Below are positions 1 through 8,564 of a DNA stretch of 21,841 bases, one piece after another. The stretch's first letter is position 1; each line of letters starts with the position of its first letter. The position numbers and the translations under genes were made by a program. The DNA is from Candidatus Dojkabacteria bacterium. GTDB lineage: Bacteria > Patescibacteriota > Dojkabacteria > SC72 > JAFGCJ01. Below the pieces are notes generated by a model, which did no database searches, was not told the DNA's origin, and saw nothing but the letters and a program-made list of their open reading frames with translations. The stretch is from NCBI GenBank assembly GCA_028696915.1, contig JAQVGB010000007.1, positions 1-21,841 on the forward strand, given 5' to 3'.

Positions 1-1935
1 ATCGTCCATATCGCTCCCGGGTGCGGCGCGGAAGACTATGATCTCGGCAAGGAGGTTGGAGCGGACATAACGCTTTCACCGCTTGATGGAAGTGGTCACT
101 TCGTGGATGGGTACGGGGATATGGTCGGGAAATTTGCGCACGATGTGACTGACGAGGTGATCGCGTATCTGAAGGAACAGGGATCGTTGTACAAAACCGA
201 AGAGATAACCCACAGCTATCCTCACTGCTGGCGGTGCGGCACAAAGTCGCTGTTCCGTCTTGAGGACAACTGGTTTATCAATATTGAGAAAATCCGCGCG
301 AAGTTGAAAGAAAAGGCCGCAGATGCGAAATGGATCCCCGAATTTGCAGGTTATCGCATGCAGGACTGGCTGAACAACATGGGAGACTGGATGATCAGCA
401 GAAAACGCTTCTACGGGCTTTCACTGCCATTTTACGAGTGCTCTGCATGCGGAGAGCTGGTTGTGGTCGGAAGCAAGGAAGAGCTGAAAGAGCGTGCGGT
501 GAATCCCGAGGTCGTCGACTCGCTTCCGAGCCTTCACCGGCCATGGATCGACGAAGTCGCTATCACGTGTCCCTCCTGTGGCAAGGAAGTTCGCCGGATC
601 CAGGATGTGGGTGACTGCTGGCTCGATGCCGGAGTTGTGCCGTTTTCGACACTCAAGTATTTCGAAGACCGGTCCTACTGGGAAAAATGGTTCCCCGCCA
701 ATTATATTATTGAGATGATAGAACAGGTCAGACTGTGGTTCTACTCGATGCTTGTGTACGGAGTAATGTTTGAAAACGAGGTTCCGTACAAAGTGGTTGG
801 AAACTACGGAGAAGTCCGTGACGAAAACGGTATCCGCTTCAGTAAATCGAAAGTCAACTACATTCCCTTCGATGAAGCGGCTGAGAAAGCGGGGAGCGAT
901 GTCATCAGATGGGTGTATGTCACACAGTCACCGGGAACAAATCTGCGGTTTGGTTGGAGTGTGACCGAGGATGTGCGACGACGGTTTTATCTGCCGGTGT
1001 GGAACCTGTACTGTTATCTTGTCACCTATGCCAACCAGCACGGGTTTTCCCCTGACAAGGTACAGGACACGGGAAGTGATTCGGTGATGGACCGATGGGT
1101 ATTGGCTGAGCTTAATGAAGTTATCGAACGTGTGACCGAAAGTCTTGAGGCGTACGATGCATCGACCGCAAGCCGGAGAATTGAGCAGTTCGTAACCGAT
1201 CTGTCCACCTGGTATGTCCGACGGTCGCGTGACCGGTTCATGAAGGGCGATTTGCAGGCGCTGAGCACGTTGTATACCGTTATGACAACGCTGGCGAGAC
1301 TTCTAGCACCGTTTACTCCGTTTATCGCGGAGGAGATGATGCGCAACCTTCGCAGGAAAGACGATCCGGAAAGCATTCACCTTGCTGATTTTCCGGAGTC
1401 AAATTCCTCATGGGCAGATCCGGAGCTCACAAAGACAATGAAACAGGCGAGAGCTGTTGCCGCGTTGGGTCAAAGTGCTCGGGTTTCTGCGGGCATCCGC
1501 GTCAGACAGCCATTGTCGGAATTGCAGGTGAGCGGTGTTGCGCTCGAGGACGAGCTTTTGCGGATCATTGCCGACGAAATGAACGTCAAAACGGTGACAG
1601 CGGTCAGGAAGGTCAATGAGGCCGAGCATTGGGTGGTCCAGAAGGACAAAGCGCTCACGGTCAGTCTCAATACCGAGCTTTCTGGCGAGTTAATGGTCGA
1701 GGGGCTGTTCCGTGATGTCGTGCGGAAGGTCCAGCAAAGCCGCAAAGATGCAGGTCTGAAACCGGGCGAGCCGGTAAAAGTGACGATCGTTTCTCAGAAC
1801 GATTCGGTCCGTGAATTGGTCTCACAAAAAAATGAGGAGTTGAAACAGAGTGTATCGGCAAGCGACGTCGTTTTTACCGACGCGGTGCCATCCGAAGGCT
1901 CTCGAGAGCACGGCATTTCTGTTACAATTGACTAA
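1..1935 (+). CDS. ileS: Isoleucyl-tRNA synthetase, C-terminal part (5' end outside window)
   Basis: The gene is open from base 1 and ends with TAA at 1933-1935; 644 codons are present, while the N-terminal HIGH-motif region lies upstream. Visible family features in order: IVHIAPGCGAED at the start, the HCWRCG segment, NWFINI, GDWMISRKRFYG, a CSACG...CPSCG zinc-knuckle pair, the DCWLDAG block, the KMSKS-loop equivalent read as RFSKS (835-849), and a tRNA-binding anticodon region. IleRS charges tRNA-Ile with isoleucine in the cytoplasm. The insert pattern (GS.EEL..., LHRPWID) resembles the eukaryote-like type-2 IleRS. The active-site loop and the DCWLDAG and QVRLWFYSM blocks depart from textbook consensus, as I recall for CPR enzymes. 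The stop codon overlaps the rodA start by one base (TAATG), so the two are probably translationally coupled. Confidence 0.94.
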   Translation: MVHIAPGCGAEDYDLGKEVGADITLSPLDGSGHFVDGYGDMVGKFAHDVTDEVIAYLKEQGSLYKTEEITHSYPHCWRCGTKSLFRLEDNWFINIEKIRAKLKEKAADAKWIPEFAGYRMQDWLNNMGDWMISRKRFYGLSLPFYECSACGELVVVGSKEELKERAVNPEVVDSLPSLHRPWIDEVAITCPSCGKEVRRIQDVGDCWLDAGVVPFSTLKYFEDRSYWEKWFPANYIIEMIEQVRLWFYSMLVYGVMFENEVPYKVVGNYGEVRDENGIRFSKSKVNYIPFDEAAEKAGSDVIRWVYVTQSPGTNLRFGWSVTEDVRRRFYLPVWNLYCYLVTYANQHGFSPDKVQDTGSDSVMDRWVLAELNEVIERVTESLEAYDASTASRRIEQFVTDLSTWYVRRSRDRFMKGDLQALSTLYTVMTTLARLLAPFTPFIAEEMMRNLRRKDDPESIHLADFPESNSSWADPELTKTMKQARAVAALGQSARVSAGIRVRQPLSELQVSGVALEDELLRIIADEMNVKTVTAVRKVNEAEHWVVQKDKALTVSLNTELSGELMVEGLFRDVVRKVQQSRKDAGLKPGEPVKVTIVSQNDSVRELVSQKNEELKQSVSASDVVFTDAVPSEGSREHGISVTID

Positions 1936-3182
1936 TGCGAAAAGACTGGCTGTTATTCATCGATATCGTCTTATTGATGGCGATCGGTCTGACGACACTG
2001 ATCTCGACGGTTATCGGATCGGAGTCACTCCTGACCGGCGGGGGAGTGGTGAACAAACAACTGATCTTCATCATCGTCGGATTGACGGCATATTTTTGTG
2101 TGTCGTACTTCGATTTCCGTTTTACAGCCCATCCTCAGGTCTTGCTTCCGGTGTACCTTGTGATCCTCGCAAGCCTTATCGCATTGCTTTTTTTCGGGGT
2201 AGAGATTAACAATGCCAAACGGTGGATCCTCATCGGCGGGATTCAAATCCAGCCATCGGAGTTCATGAAATTGGTGCTGATTTTGGTCAATGCATGGATT
2301 TTCACCCGAAGGAAACGGTACAACGTGTACTTGCTGGCGGGTCTTTCATTCATTGTGACTGTTATTCCGGTCTTTTTCATATTCAAAGAACCTGACGCAG
2401 GCACGGCGATTGTGATGATGGGCTTCTGGGCGGCAATGGTGTTTTTTATTATTCCAGACCAGGTTCGGACTCTTCTGGTCGTTTCTACGGTAATTCTTGG
2501 TATTATTGCGGTTAACCTATTCCTTTCGGGCTTGTTGGTGGGCGGTGCGGTTACGGCGTTGGTCCTGTTGACGGTGGCGCTGTTCCTCATCATCCTCAGG
2601 AAGGTGCCGGTTGTGCTTGCTGTTATTATTCTTGGTGCGTCTGTCCTTCTTGGTTTTGGAGCACGATATATGTGGAACGATGTGCTTGGACAGTACCAGC
2701 GTGATCGCATTGAAGTATTTTTAAACCCCGAGGCACACCTGCAAGATAAAGGATTTCAGGTTGACCAGTCGAAAGTGGCGATCGGGTCGGGGATGCTTTA
2801 TGGAAAAGGGTTTGGACACGGGACGCAGAGCAAACTACAGTTTTTGCCGGAACACCAAACCGACTTCGCGTTTGCCGCGTTTGCCGAGGAGTTCGGGCTT
2901 GTGGGGGTGCTGACTTTGTTTGTGCTGTATGCCTTCCTCCTGGTGCGTATCCTGGCCACCGCGCTGACTGCAACCGATGAATACGGAACCCTCATATGTA
3001 TCGGCCTTGCAAGCAAATTGCTTATCGAGGTTTGTATTAATGTTGGAATGAACCTTGGGGTTACACCGGCAACCGGAGTACCTCTGCCTCTTATCAGCGC
3101 GGGGGGTAGTATTATGCTTATGACTCTTGTTGGACTGGGGATGGTTCAGAGTGTCAGACTTCACCGCGAGATTGAAAGTTAA
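1935..3182 (+). CDS. rodA: SEDS-family peptidoglycan glycosyltransferase RodA
   Basis: A 415-residue, strongly hydrophobic protein with about ten membrane segments, the usual size for RodA/FtsW. Family motifs: QPSEFMK (106-112), EPDAGTA (152-158), YQRDRI (254-259), and the extracytoplasmic-loop motif with LPEHQTDF and AEEFG (304-321), followed by a C-terminal TGVPLPLISAGGS. The G.LYGKGF.HGTQSKLQFLPEHQTDFAF pattern favours RodA over FtsW. It polymerises lipid II glycan strands during side-wall growth with a class B PBP. The start ATG overlaps the ileS stop (TAATG), so it needs no ribosome binding site of its own. No PBP gene is visible next to it. Confidence 0.92.
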   Translation: MRKDWLLFIDIVLLMAIGLTTLISTVIGSESLLTGGGVVNKQLIFIIVGLTAYFCVSYFDFRFTAHPQVLLPVYLVILASLIALLFFGVEINNAKRWILIGGIQIQPSEFMKLVLILVNAWIFTRRKRYNVYLLAGLSFIVTVIPVFFIFKEPDAGTAIVMMGFWAAMVFFIIPDQVRTLLVVSTVILGIIAVNLFLSGLLVGGAVTALVLLTVALFLIILRKVPVVLAVIILGASVLLGFGARYMWNDVLGQYQRDRIEVFLNPEAHLQDKGFQVDQSKVAIGSGMLYGKGFGHGTQSKLQFLPEHQTDFAFAAFAEEFGLVGVLTLFVLYAFLLVRILATALTATDEYGTLICIGLASKLLIEVCINVGMNLGVTPATGVPLPLISAGGSIMLMTLVGLGMVQSVRLHREIES

Positions 3183-3189
3183 GGAATAA

Positions 3190-3219
3190 TTGACACTATA
3201 CGTACCCCTACGCTAGAAT
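3190..3219 (+). promoter_or_regulatory. Sigma-70-type promoter for rplU, near-leaderless
   Basis: A perfect -35 box TTGACA (3190-3195) and a -10 box TAGAAT (3214-3219) are separated by 18 bp. The expected transcription start is about 3226-3227, only two to three bases before the rplU ATG at 3229, and no Shine-Dalgarno sequence fits in between. Confidence 0.75.
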
Positions 3220-3228
3220 AGCCCTGTT

Positions 3229-3690
3229 ATGAAAAACAACTTCGCAGTCGTCGGTTTAGGCGGCACACAGCATATCGTATCGATAGGGGATGAAATCGTG
3301 GTTAACCGCCTTGAGGGAAAGAAAGGCGACCGTATCAATCTCGACGACGTCTTTCTTCTCCAAGATGATTCGAAGGTCACCTTGGGCACTCCGGTCCTTC
3401 CGGTGTCGGTCCAGGCCGTCATTGTGGAGCACCTGAAGGGCCCGAAGATTGATATTTTGACGTACAAAGCCAAGGCACGGTATCGCCGGGCAAAAGGACA
3501 CCGACAACTTCTCACAAAGATCTCTATCACAGTAATTGGAAAAGCGGCTACATCTTCGACCAAAGCGTCAGCTGACACATCCCCCGAAAAATCACGGAAA
3601 TCCGCCTCACCGTCAAGCAAGCCTGCTTCAGTCAAACGACCGTCTGCAACGTCAGCATCAAAAAAAAGGGTTGACCAGAAGAAAAAATAA
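3229..3690 (+). CDS. rplU: 50S ribosomal protein bL21 with a charged C-terminal extension
   Basis: Residues 1-103 match bL21: the FAVVGLGGTQHIVSIGDE opening, a central V.LLQDDSKVTLGTPVL segment, and the signature KAKARYRRAKGHRQ (82-95 region). bL21 binds 23S rRNA in the large subunit. Typical bL21 is about 103 residues; this one has 153. The extra ~50 residues are rich in Ser, Lys, Ala, Thr and Pro, end in KKRVDQKKK, and look disordered and basic. The gene has its own strong promoter just upstream and is followed after 15 bases by the methyltransferase gene and then rpmA, the usual bL21/bL27 neighbourhood. Confidence 0.94.
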   Translation: MKNNFAVVGLGGTQHIVSIGDEIVVNRLEGKKGDRINLDDVFLLQDDSKVTLGTPVLPVSVQAVIVEHLKGPKIDILTYKAKARYRRAKGHRQLLTKISITVIGKAATSSTKASADTSPEKSRKSASPSSKPASVKRPSATSASKKRVDQKKK

Positions 3691-3705
3691 TCGGGGTCCT
3701 CTCCC

Positions 3706-4890
3706 ATGGTGTACTTTTTCACTCCCGGGCGCAAATGGCATCTCTCTCGTGCTGAACTCATCCGCGCTCTTCAAACAGCGGGCCTTCGGTTCGTCGAAAC
3801 AGCTTCAAACGAACAGGTTTTCCTCTTCGATATCGCCGCAGATCCGAATATGATGAAGGCGTTTTTTGAACGACTCGGCGGATTCATCCGGTTCGGAGAG
3901 GTTCTCGAAGATCCATTCGATTTCCTTGAAGCACACTTCACCGGCGGGGAAGCGTCCGACCGGCGTGTGTTATATGCGGTGTCGGTTTTTCAGCCCAGTA
4001 TTTCCAAAAAAGACAAAATTGAGAAAAAGATGAAGCTCGGGATGGCCATCAAGAAGTGGCTTAAGGAAAAAGGATACCGATGCCGTTTTGTTTCAAAAGG
4101 AAGTGATCCTGAGTCGTCTCTTGTGCTTTTGAAAGAAAATGACGTTATTGCGCGGGGATTTGAACTGGTGCTTGTTACGCATCCGAAACGACATGAGCCG
4201 TTATGGGGAAGGACCCTGTCTTACCAGGACTATGCGTCATTCTCGAAGAGAGATTACGACCGTCCTGCGGTGAATAAGAAAAAGGGAATGATACCGCCGA
4301 AACTTGCGCGGATGATGGTCAATCTTGCCGGTAAGCCAGAGGGAAGCACGGTGTGGGACCCATTTTGTGGAAGTGGGACAATCCTTATGGAGGCGCTTCT
4401 GCTCAAACAGAGAGCAGTGGGATCTGATATTGACCCCGTTTCGATTGAGGAAACGAAAAAGAACCTCGAGTGGACGAGCAACGAATTCTGGATTTCACAT
4501 CGTCAGTACTCGGTGTTCAGGCATGATATTACGCAGGGTATGCCGGAGGAGCTTACGTTTGACTGCATTGTGACCGAGCCGTACCTCGGTCCGGTGCTTC
4601 GAAAATCAATAAGCATTAACCAGCTGGAGCAGATTATCGATCAGTTGACTCCGCTGTACACGGCACTGGAGAACGTCCTCCTTGACGCAGCTAAAACAAA
4701 ACCCGTGACTGCAGTGTTTGTCGTTCCGAGCTTTAAGACGGAGCACGATTGGTTGGATATGGAAATCCCTCTGCCGTCAAATGATAAAATTCGCGATATA
4801 ACAGCGGAAATCAGTTCACAGCCCTTGCAATGGGACCGTCCGCATAGTATCATCAGACGTACTGTTAAGATTGTTCAAGCGGGAAGTTAG
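3706..4890 (+). CDS. Trm11/COG1041-like SAM-dependent RNA (tRNA guanosine) methyltransferase
   Basis: 394 residues. The N-terminal half resembles a divergent THUMP-type RNA-binding module. The C-terminal half is a Rossmann methyltransferase: KKGMIPPKLARMMVNLA (191-208), motif I DPFCGSGT (218-225), the acidic GSDID (239-243), and motif IV TEPYLGP (290-296) in place of the common (N/D)PPY. This layout is that of the Trm11/TrmG10 guanosine N2-methylases, so tRNA G10 methylation is the likely job, though the exact target nucleotide is inferred. It lies 15 bp after rplU, and its TAG stop abuts the rpmA ATG with no gap, so it sits inside the bL21-bL27 operon where Firmicutes carry the Prp (ysxB) protease. 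No good Shine-Dalgarno precedes the ATG. Confidence 0.85.
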   Translation: MVYFFTPGRKWHLSRAELIRALQTAGLRFVETASNEQVFLFDIAADPNMMKAFFERLGGFIRFGEVLEDPFDFLEAHFTGGEASDRRVLYAVSVFQPSISKKDKIEKKMKLGMAIKKWLKEKGYRCRFVSKGSDPESSLVLLKENDVIARGFELVLVTHPKRHEPLWGRTLSYQDYASFSKRDYDRPAVNKKKGMIPPKLARMMVNLAGKPEGSTVWDPFCGSGTILMEALLLKQRAVGSDIDPVSIEETKKNLEWTSNEFWISHRQYSVFRHDITQGMPEELTFDCIVTEPYLGPVLRKSISINQLEQIIDQLTPLYTALENVLLDAAKTKPVTAVFVVPSFKTEHDWLDMEIPLPSNDKIRDITAEISSQPLQWDRPHSIIRRTVKIVQAGS

Positions 4891-5175
4891 ATGGCACATC
4901 TGAAATCAGCAGGATCAAAAGCGCATCAAGGCGTAAATATTGTAGGTAAACGGCTTGGACTGAAGCTCTATGATGGTCAGTTCGTCAAATCCGGGAATAT
5001 AATCGCCCGTCAGCGGGGCACGGTCTATCATCCAGGCAAAAACGTGCGGCTTGGCAGGGATTTTACACTGTACGCCGACAGTGAAGGAGTTGTGAAATTC
5101 CGGAGAATGACCGGAAACAAACGAAACCGATATTGTATTGATGTTCTTCCGCAGGAAGAACCACAAGGAGCGTAA
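4891..5175 (+). CDS. rpmA: 50S ribosomal protein bL27
   Basis: 94 residues aligning end to end with bL27: MAHLKSAGS at the N terminus, [25 protein letters not shown] in the middle, then [15 protein letters not shown] and GVVKF. bL27 reaches the peptidyl-transferase centre with its N-terminal tail. The tail starts directly with MAH as in E. coli, without the cleavable Firmicutes-type extension, in line with the absence of a Prp protease. The ATG directly follows the stop of the upstream methyltransferase gene. It is slightly longer than the E. coli protein because of a short acidic C-terminal end. Confidence 0.96.
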   Translation: MAHLKSAGSKAHQGVNIVGKRLGLKLYDGQFVKSGNIIARQRGTVYHPGKNVRLGRDFTLYADSEGVVKFRRMTGNKRNRYCIDVLPQEEPQGA

Positions 5176-5187
5176 CCCAGCATTCGT

Positions 5188-5940
5188 ATGCCGCGTCAAC
5201 GGACACGCTATATTCATGTCGAGAGCAAGAACGCCCTTCTCGAGCTACTCTATTCGGGCGCCGATTTCATAAAGATTTTTGTCGCAAACCACGCGTTCCG
5301 CGATCCCAAGACGAAAAAAATCATCGAAGCAGCCCGTCAGCGCGGTATTCCCGTAGAGCGCATCAACAGGCGCAGATTGGACCGGCTTGCACGAACTTCT
5401 ACCTGTGAGGGCCTGATCGGACTCAAACCTGCCCCGAAAGAGGTTCCCCTCAAAGAGATACTCAGACAGATTCGTGAGACACGCAAGCGGATCTTTGTCC
5501 TGCTACTCAATGACGTCAGCTACATGCAAAATATCGGAGCTCTATTGAGAACTGCATTTGCCTCCGGGGTGGATGTTGTCATCATCCCCAAACGGAAAGA
5601 TTCGCACCTGACCGAAGATGTCACGCGGATATCAAAGGGAGCAAGCGAGCGTGTTCCAATCGTTCAGATGAACCTTTTTCAGGCGATCACTATGTTAAAA
5701 GACGAGGGTGTTTCGATTATCGGGGTTCACATGGAAGGCACACCGTATCATGAGGCGGATCTTCGCGGTGATGTCGCGCTTGTGCTGGGAAACGAAGAGA
5801 TTGGCATTTCCGCACGCATCCTTCCGCGATGCGATAGCGTGGTGTCGATCCCGATGGAGGAAGGTCTTGACTCGCTCAATGTTGCCGCCGCCGGGGCAAT
5901 TGTCATGTTTGAAAAGAAGCGGCAGGATTCACAGAAGTAG
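5188..5940 (+). CDS. TrmH/SpoU-family RNA 2'-O-methyltransferase (RlmB-like)
   Basis: 250 residues with an N-terminal L30e-like substrate-binding region (about 1-85) and a C-terminal SPOUT knot. SPOUT motif 1 is N115-IGALLRTAFASG with R121; motif 2 is LVLGNEEIGIS (198-208); motif 3 is SIPMEEGLDSLNVAAAGAI (220-238). These enzymes transfer a methyl group from SAM to a ribose 2'-OH in rRNA or tRNA. Length and the extra N-terminal domain favour RlmB (23S G2251) over TrmH, but the target is inferred. It starts 12 bp after rpmA, probably in the same operon. A GGAG lies about 18 bases before the ATG, too far to be a normal ribosome binding site. It converges with parB, with no clear terminator in the 32-bp gap. 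Confidence 0.9.
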   Translation: MPRQRTRYIHVESKNALLELLYSGADFIKIFVANHAFRDPKTKKIIEAARQRGIPVERINRRRLDRLARTSTCEGLIGLKPAPKEVPLKEILRQIRETRKRIFVLLLNDVSYMQNIGALLRTAFASGVDVVIIPKRKDSHLTEDVTRISKGASERVPIVQMNLFQAITMLKDEGVSIIGVHMEGTPYHEADLRGDVALVLGNEEIGISARILPRCDSVVSIPMEEGLDSLNVAAAGAIVMFEKKRQDSQK

Positions 5941-5972
5941 GGTCTACATTCTGCAAGACGTGGTTGATGCCT

Positions 5973-6848
5973 CTATCCGACAACTTTCCTGAGTATTTCC
6001 TCAAGATCGTCCGAGCTTCGGTATCGTATGACAATCTTTCCGCCGCCTTTCAGTTTCATGATCGAAAGTTTCATGCCCAGATGCCGTCTGAGGCGTTCCT
6101 CTATTTCAAGTGACCTCTTATCGAGCCTGCGTGGTCTTCCTTTTGCTGCTTGCTCTATCCCCTGAACGATCGTTCTGACAAGCTCTTCTGTCGCATGGAC
6201 AGATAGATTTTTGCGAATTACCGCGTCCGCGGCTGCAATCATGGAGTCAGGATCCTGGATCCCAAGTAGTGCACGTGCATGGCCTTCCGAGAGAATGTTG
6301 TCTAGCACCAGTTGTTTGATCTTTTCAGGGAGTTTGAGCAAACGGATCTTGTTGACGACGGCGACCCTGCTGAGACCGACTTTTTTGGCAATGTCAGATT
6401 GGGACAGAGAGAACTTTTCGCTGAGCTGTTTGAAGGCAAGTGCCTCTTCAATCGGGTTCAGGTCCTGCCGCTGGACATTTTCGATAACAGCCATCTCGAG
6501 CATTTGCTTCGGAGATGCCTCACGGACAACAACCGGGACGGTTCTTTGCTGAGATAATTGAGCTGCACGAAGCCGGCGTTCTCCGGCGATGAGCACGAAA
6601 TCCTTGTCACCTCGTTTTGTGACGATAAGTGGTTGAATAATGCCATTTTCTCTAATCGAGTCGGCTATCTCGATCAAATCTTCAGGCTTAATGGTCATCC
6701 GGGGCTGGTGCGGGTTGGGCGAGATATACTCGATCGGGAGGTTGGGAATATAGCCCTTTGACGACATATCGAGCGATTCTGTCGATATCAGTGCGGAAAG
6801 TCCCTTTCCAAGGGGGCTGGTTTTGACTGCGTCCGAGGAAGTGTTCAC
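5973..6848 (-). CDS. parB: Chromosome-partitioning protein ParB (CTPase / parS-binding)
   Basis: 291 residues. An N-terminal LGKGLSALI segment (ParA-interacting region, 13-21) is followed by IEYISPNPHQPR (39-50), the CTP-binding GERR motif with AGERRLRAAQ (88-97), ENVQRQDLNPIEEA (123-136) and a helix-turn-helix around 149-171 (SQSDIAKKVGLSRVAV). The C-terminal end (GKIVIRY...) is the dimerisation part. ParB loads on parS sites and works with ParA in origin segregation. It is the last gene of lepB-parA-parB, starting 21 bp after parA. No parS palindrome was recognised in the window. Confidence 0.95.
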   Translation of the reverse strand: MNTSSDAVKTSPLGKGLSALISTESLDMSSKGYIPNLPIEYISPNPHQPRMTIKPEDLIEIADSIRENGIIQPLIVTKRGDKDFVLIAGERRLRAAQLSQQRTVPVVVREASPKQMLEMAVIENVQRQDLNPIEEALAFKQLSEKFSLSQSDIAKKVGLSRVAVVNKIRLLKLPEKIKQLVLDNILSEGHARALLGIQDPDSMIAAADAVIRKNLSVHATEELVRTIVQGIEQAAKGRPRRLDKRSLEIEERLRRHLGMKLSIMKLKGGGKIVIRYRSSDDLEEILRKVVG

Positions 6849-6869
6849 CGGTTCTATTGTACCTGATTT

Positions 6870-7658
6870 TTAACTAAAACGTTTGGCAAATTCCTTTGCC
6901 AGATCCTTATACGCGCGGGCGCCTGAAGAAAGCGTATCGTATATGTCGATCGGCTTTCCGTGGGACGGCGCTTCCGAAAGCTTCACATTTCGGGGGATAA
7001 TGGTCTCGAACACCAATCCCTTGAAGAATTCCTGTATCTCGCAAGCGACACTCGCGGATAATTTTGTACGAGAATCGAACATAGTCAGTATAACACCTTT
7101 GATCTCCAATGTCGGATTGAGGTTTTTTACAATGCGGACAGTTTCGATCAACTGTCCCAATCCCTCAAGCGCAAAATACTCACATTGAATGGGAACAATG
7201 ATCATGTCGGCCGCCACAAATGCGTTGATGGTCAGCAGTCCAAGTGACGGCGGACAGTCGATAAACACGTAATCGAATGGTTCATTAAATTCGCGTAGGG
7301 CGTTACGCAGAATGCTTTCTCTGGCAAGCTGGCTGACGAGCTCGATCTCGGCGCCCGCAAGCGAAAGATGTGCAGGAACGAGGTAGAGGTTCTTGATTGC
7401 TGTCGGAACAAACACCGAGGACAGCTTTTTGTTTTCGGTCAACACATCGTAAATGCTTGGGTAAGGCGATTCCGTAGACTGCGACCAGTCGACTTTGTTG
7501 ACTTTCTCGTAGCCGATTCCGGAAGTCAGGTTCGACTGCGGGTCAAGATCGATCAGTAGTACTTTTTTGCCAAGGTGGGTAAGTGCAGAACCGAGATTAA
7601 TGGCGGTCGTAGTCTTACCTACGCCTCCCTTCTGGTTTGCAATAACAAAGGTCTGCAT
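6870..7658 (-). CDS. parA: Chromosome-partitioning ATPase ParA (Soj type)
   Basis: 262 residues, the usual length of a chromosomal ParA/Soj. The deviant Walker A is QKGGVGKTTT (9-18), with LIDLDPQSNLTSG (switch I region, about 35-47) and Walker B-like FIDCPPSLG near residue 135. It is an ATP-dependent DNA-binding partition motor paired with ParB. It begins 12 bp after the lepB stop on the minus strand and precedes parB, forming a compact lepB-parA-parB operon. No N-terminal DNA-binding extension of the plasmid type is present. Confidence 0.96.
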   Translation of the reverse strand: MQTFVIANQKGGVGKTTTAINLGSALTHLGKKVLLIDLDPQSNLTSGIGYEKVNKVDWSQSTESPYPSIYDVLTENKKLSSVFVPTAIKNLYLVPAHLSLAGAEIELVSQLARESILRNALREFNEPFDYVFIDCPPSLGLLTINAFVAADMIIVPIQCEYFALEGLGQLIETVRIVKNLNPTLEIKGVILTMFDSRTKLSASVACEIQEFFKGLVFETIIPRNVKLSEAPSHGKPIDIYDTLSSGARAYKDLAKEFAKRFS

Positions 7659-7670
7659 ATTGATGGTGTG

Positions 7671-8282
7671 CTATTCTGAATAATCCGGCCTCGGCACTAG
7701 TTTCATATGAGAAAACGGCCAGTAAATAAATAGTGCCCGGCCTTTTATCTGCTCCTCTTCAATCGGGCCGAAAGACCGTGAATCGGAGCTGTGGTTGCGG
7801 TTGTCTCCCATCACAAAGTATTTACCCTCCGGGACCGAATACACCTGCCCCTCCTTCAAGAACGCTCCGGGATCGGTGTACACACCTGCGTCCAGATACT
7901 CAGACTCGTCAAGGGGTTCTCCATTCACATGCACGGAACCGTCCCTGACCTCGACCGTATCGCCCGGGCCACCGATGACCCGCTTAATGTAGTCGTCGGT
8001 CTCAGTCTGTTTGAAAATGACAACGTCCCCTCGATTTGGTGAATTCAGGTGATAGGAAATCTTGTCGGCAAGCAGATACTCGCCGTTCCAGAAGCTGTCC
8101 TCCATGGAGCGCCCGATAACCTCGTGGGGCGAGGCGACGAACAGATAGACAAAAATAACAATAGCTCCGGCGATCACAAGGGTCTCGACGATGTCATACA
8201 CGCCGCGGACAAAGCGTCGTGCGACTCTTTTGGCTGCGGATTCCTGTTTGATGATTGTCTCGTCCGGTAGCATTCCTTCCAT
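7671..8282 (-). CDS. lepB: Signal peptidase I
   Basis: 203 residues, type I signal peptidase S26. An N-terminal cytoplasmic stretch is followed by one membrane helix (about 31-50), the catalytic serine block IGRSMEDSF (Ser59), the catalytic lysine block DYIKRVIGGPGD (Lys100), and the conserved box YFVMGDNRNHSSDSRSFG. It cleaves signal peptides at the outer face of the membrane. An alternative start is M4 (8273); neither start has a well-spaced Shine-Dalgarno. A promoter-like -10 lies about 43 bp upstream. The partition genes follow it at once, an uncommon neighbour arrangement for lepB. Confidence 0.95.
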   Translation of the reverse strand: MEGMLPDETIIKQESAAKRVARRFVRGVYDIVETLVIAGAIVIFVYLFVASPHEVIGRSMEDSFWNGEYLLADKISYHLNSPNRGDVVIFKQTETDDYIKRVIGGPGDTVEVRDGSVHVNGEPLDESEYLDAGVYTDPGAFLKEGQVYSVPEGKYFVMGDNRNHSSDSRSFGPIEEEQIKGRALFIYWPFSHMKLVPRPDYSE

Positions 8283-8324
8283 GTGATAGTGGCAGATTTA
8301 ACTAAGGTCCAAACGGATACTTCG

Positions 8325-8353
8325 ATTATACGCTCTTGACCGGGCTTTGCCTA
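8325..8353 (-). promoter_or_regulatory. Promoter of the lepB-parA-parB operon
   Basis: On the minus strand a perfect TATAAT (8325-8330) is preceded, 17 bp away, by a weak TAGGCA -35 (8348-8353). The expected start near 8318 gives a leader of about 36 bases before the lepB ATG. The interval 8354-8476 contains no gene; after tRNA-Glu it shows only a weak 4-bp hairpin followed by six T residues, not called as a terminator. Confidence 0.55.
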
Positions 8354-8476
8354 TACAAGGCGGGCGTGTCCGGATTCTACACTGATCGAACGACAAAAAA
8401 CTCGTCTGGAACGACCCGCGACGTTATTGTTTGTCCGTCGCCCACCTCCCCTGTTTCCCCTATAGGTGGATGGGAT

Positions 8477-8549
8477 TGCCGCTACGGGGAATCGAACCCC
8501 GGTTTACGGGATGAAAACCCGTTGTCCTAGGCCACTAGACGATAGCGGC
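8477..8549 (-). tRNA. tRNA-Glu (UUC)
   Basis: On the minus strand the sequence folds as a standard cloverleaf: 7-bp acceptor GCCGCTA/TAGCGGC, a D-arm with GTCTAGTGGCCTAGGAC, anticodon stem ACGGG/CCCGT with loop TTTTCAT (anticodon TTC), and T-arm CGGGG-TTCGATT-CCCCG. The discriminator is A and the CCA tail is not encoded (AATC follows). Confidence 0.95.
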
Positions 8550-8564
8550 GTACATTTCCACACG

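Noticed and set aside
8400..8476. Terminator after tRNA-Glu (short stem then six T on the minus strand)
   Set aside because: The stem is only four base pairs; too weak to call.
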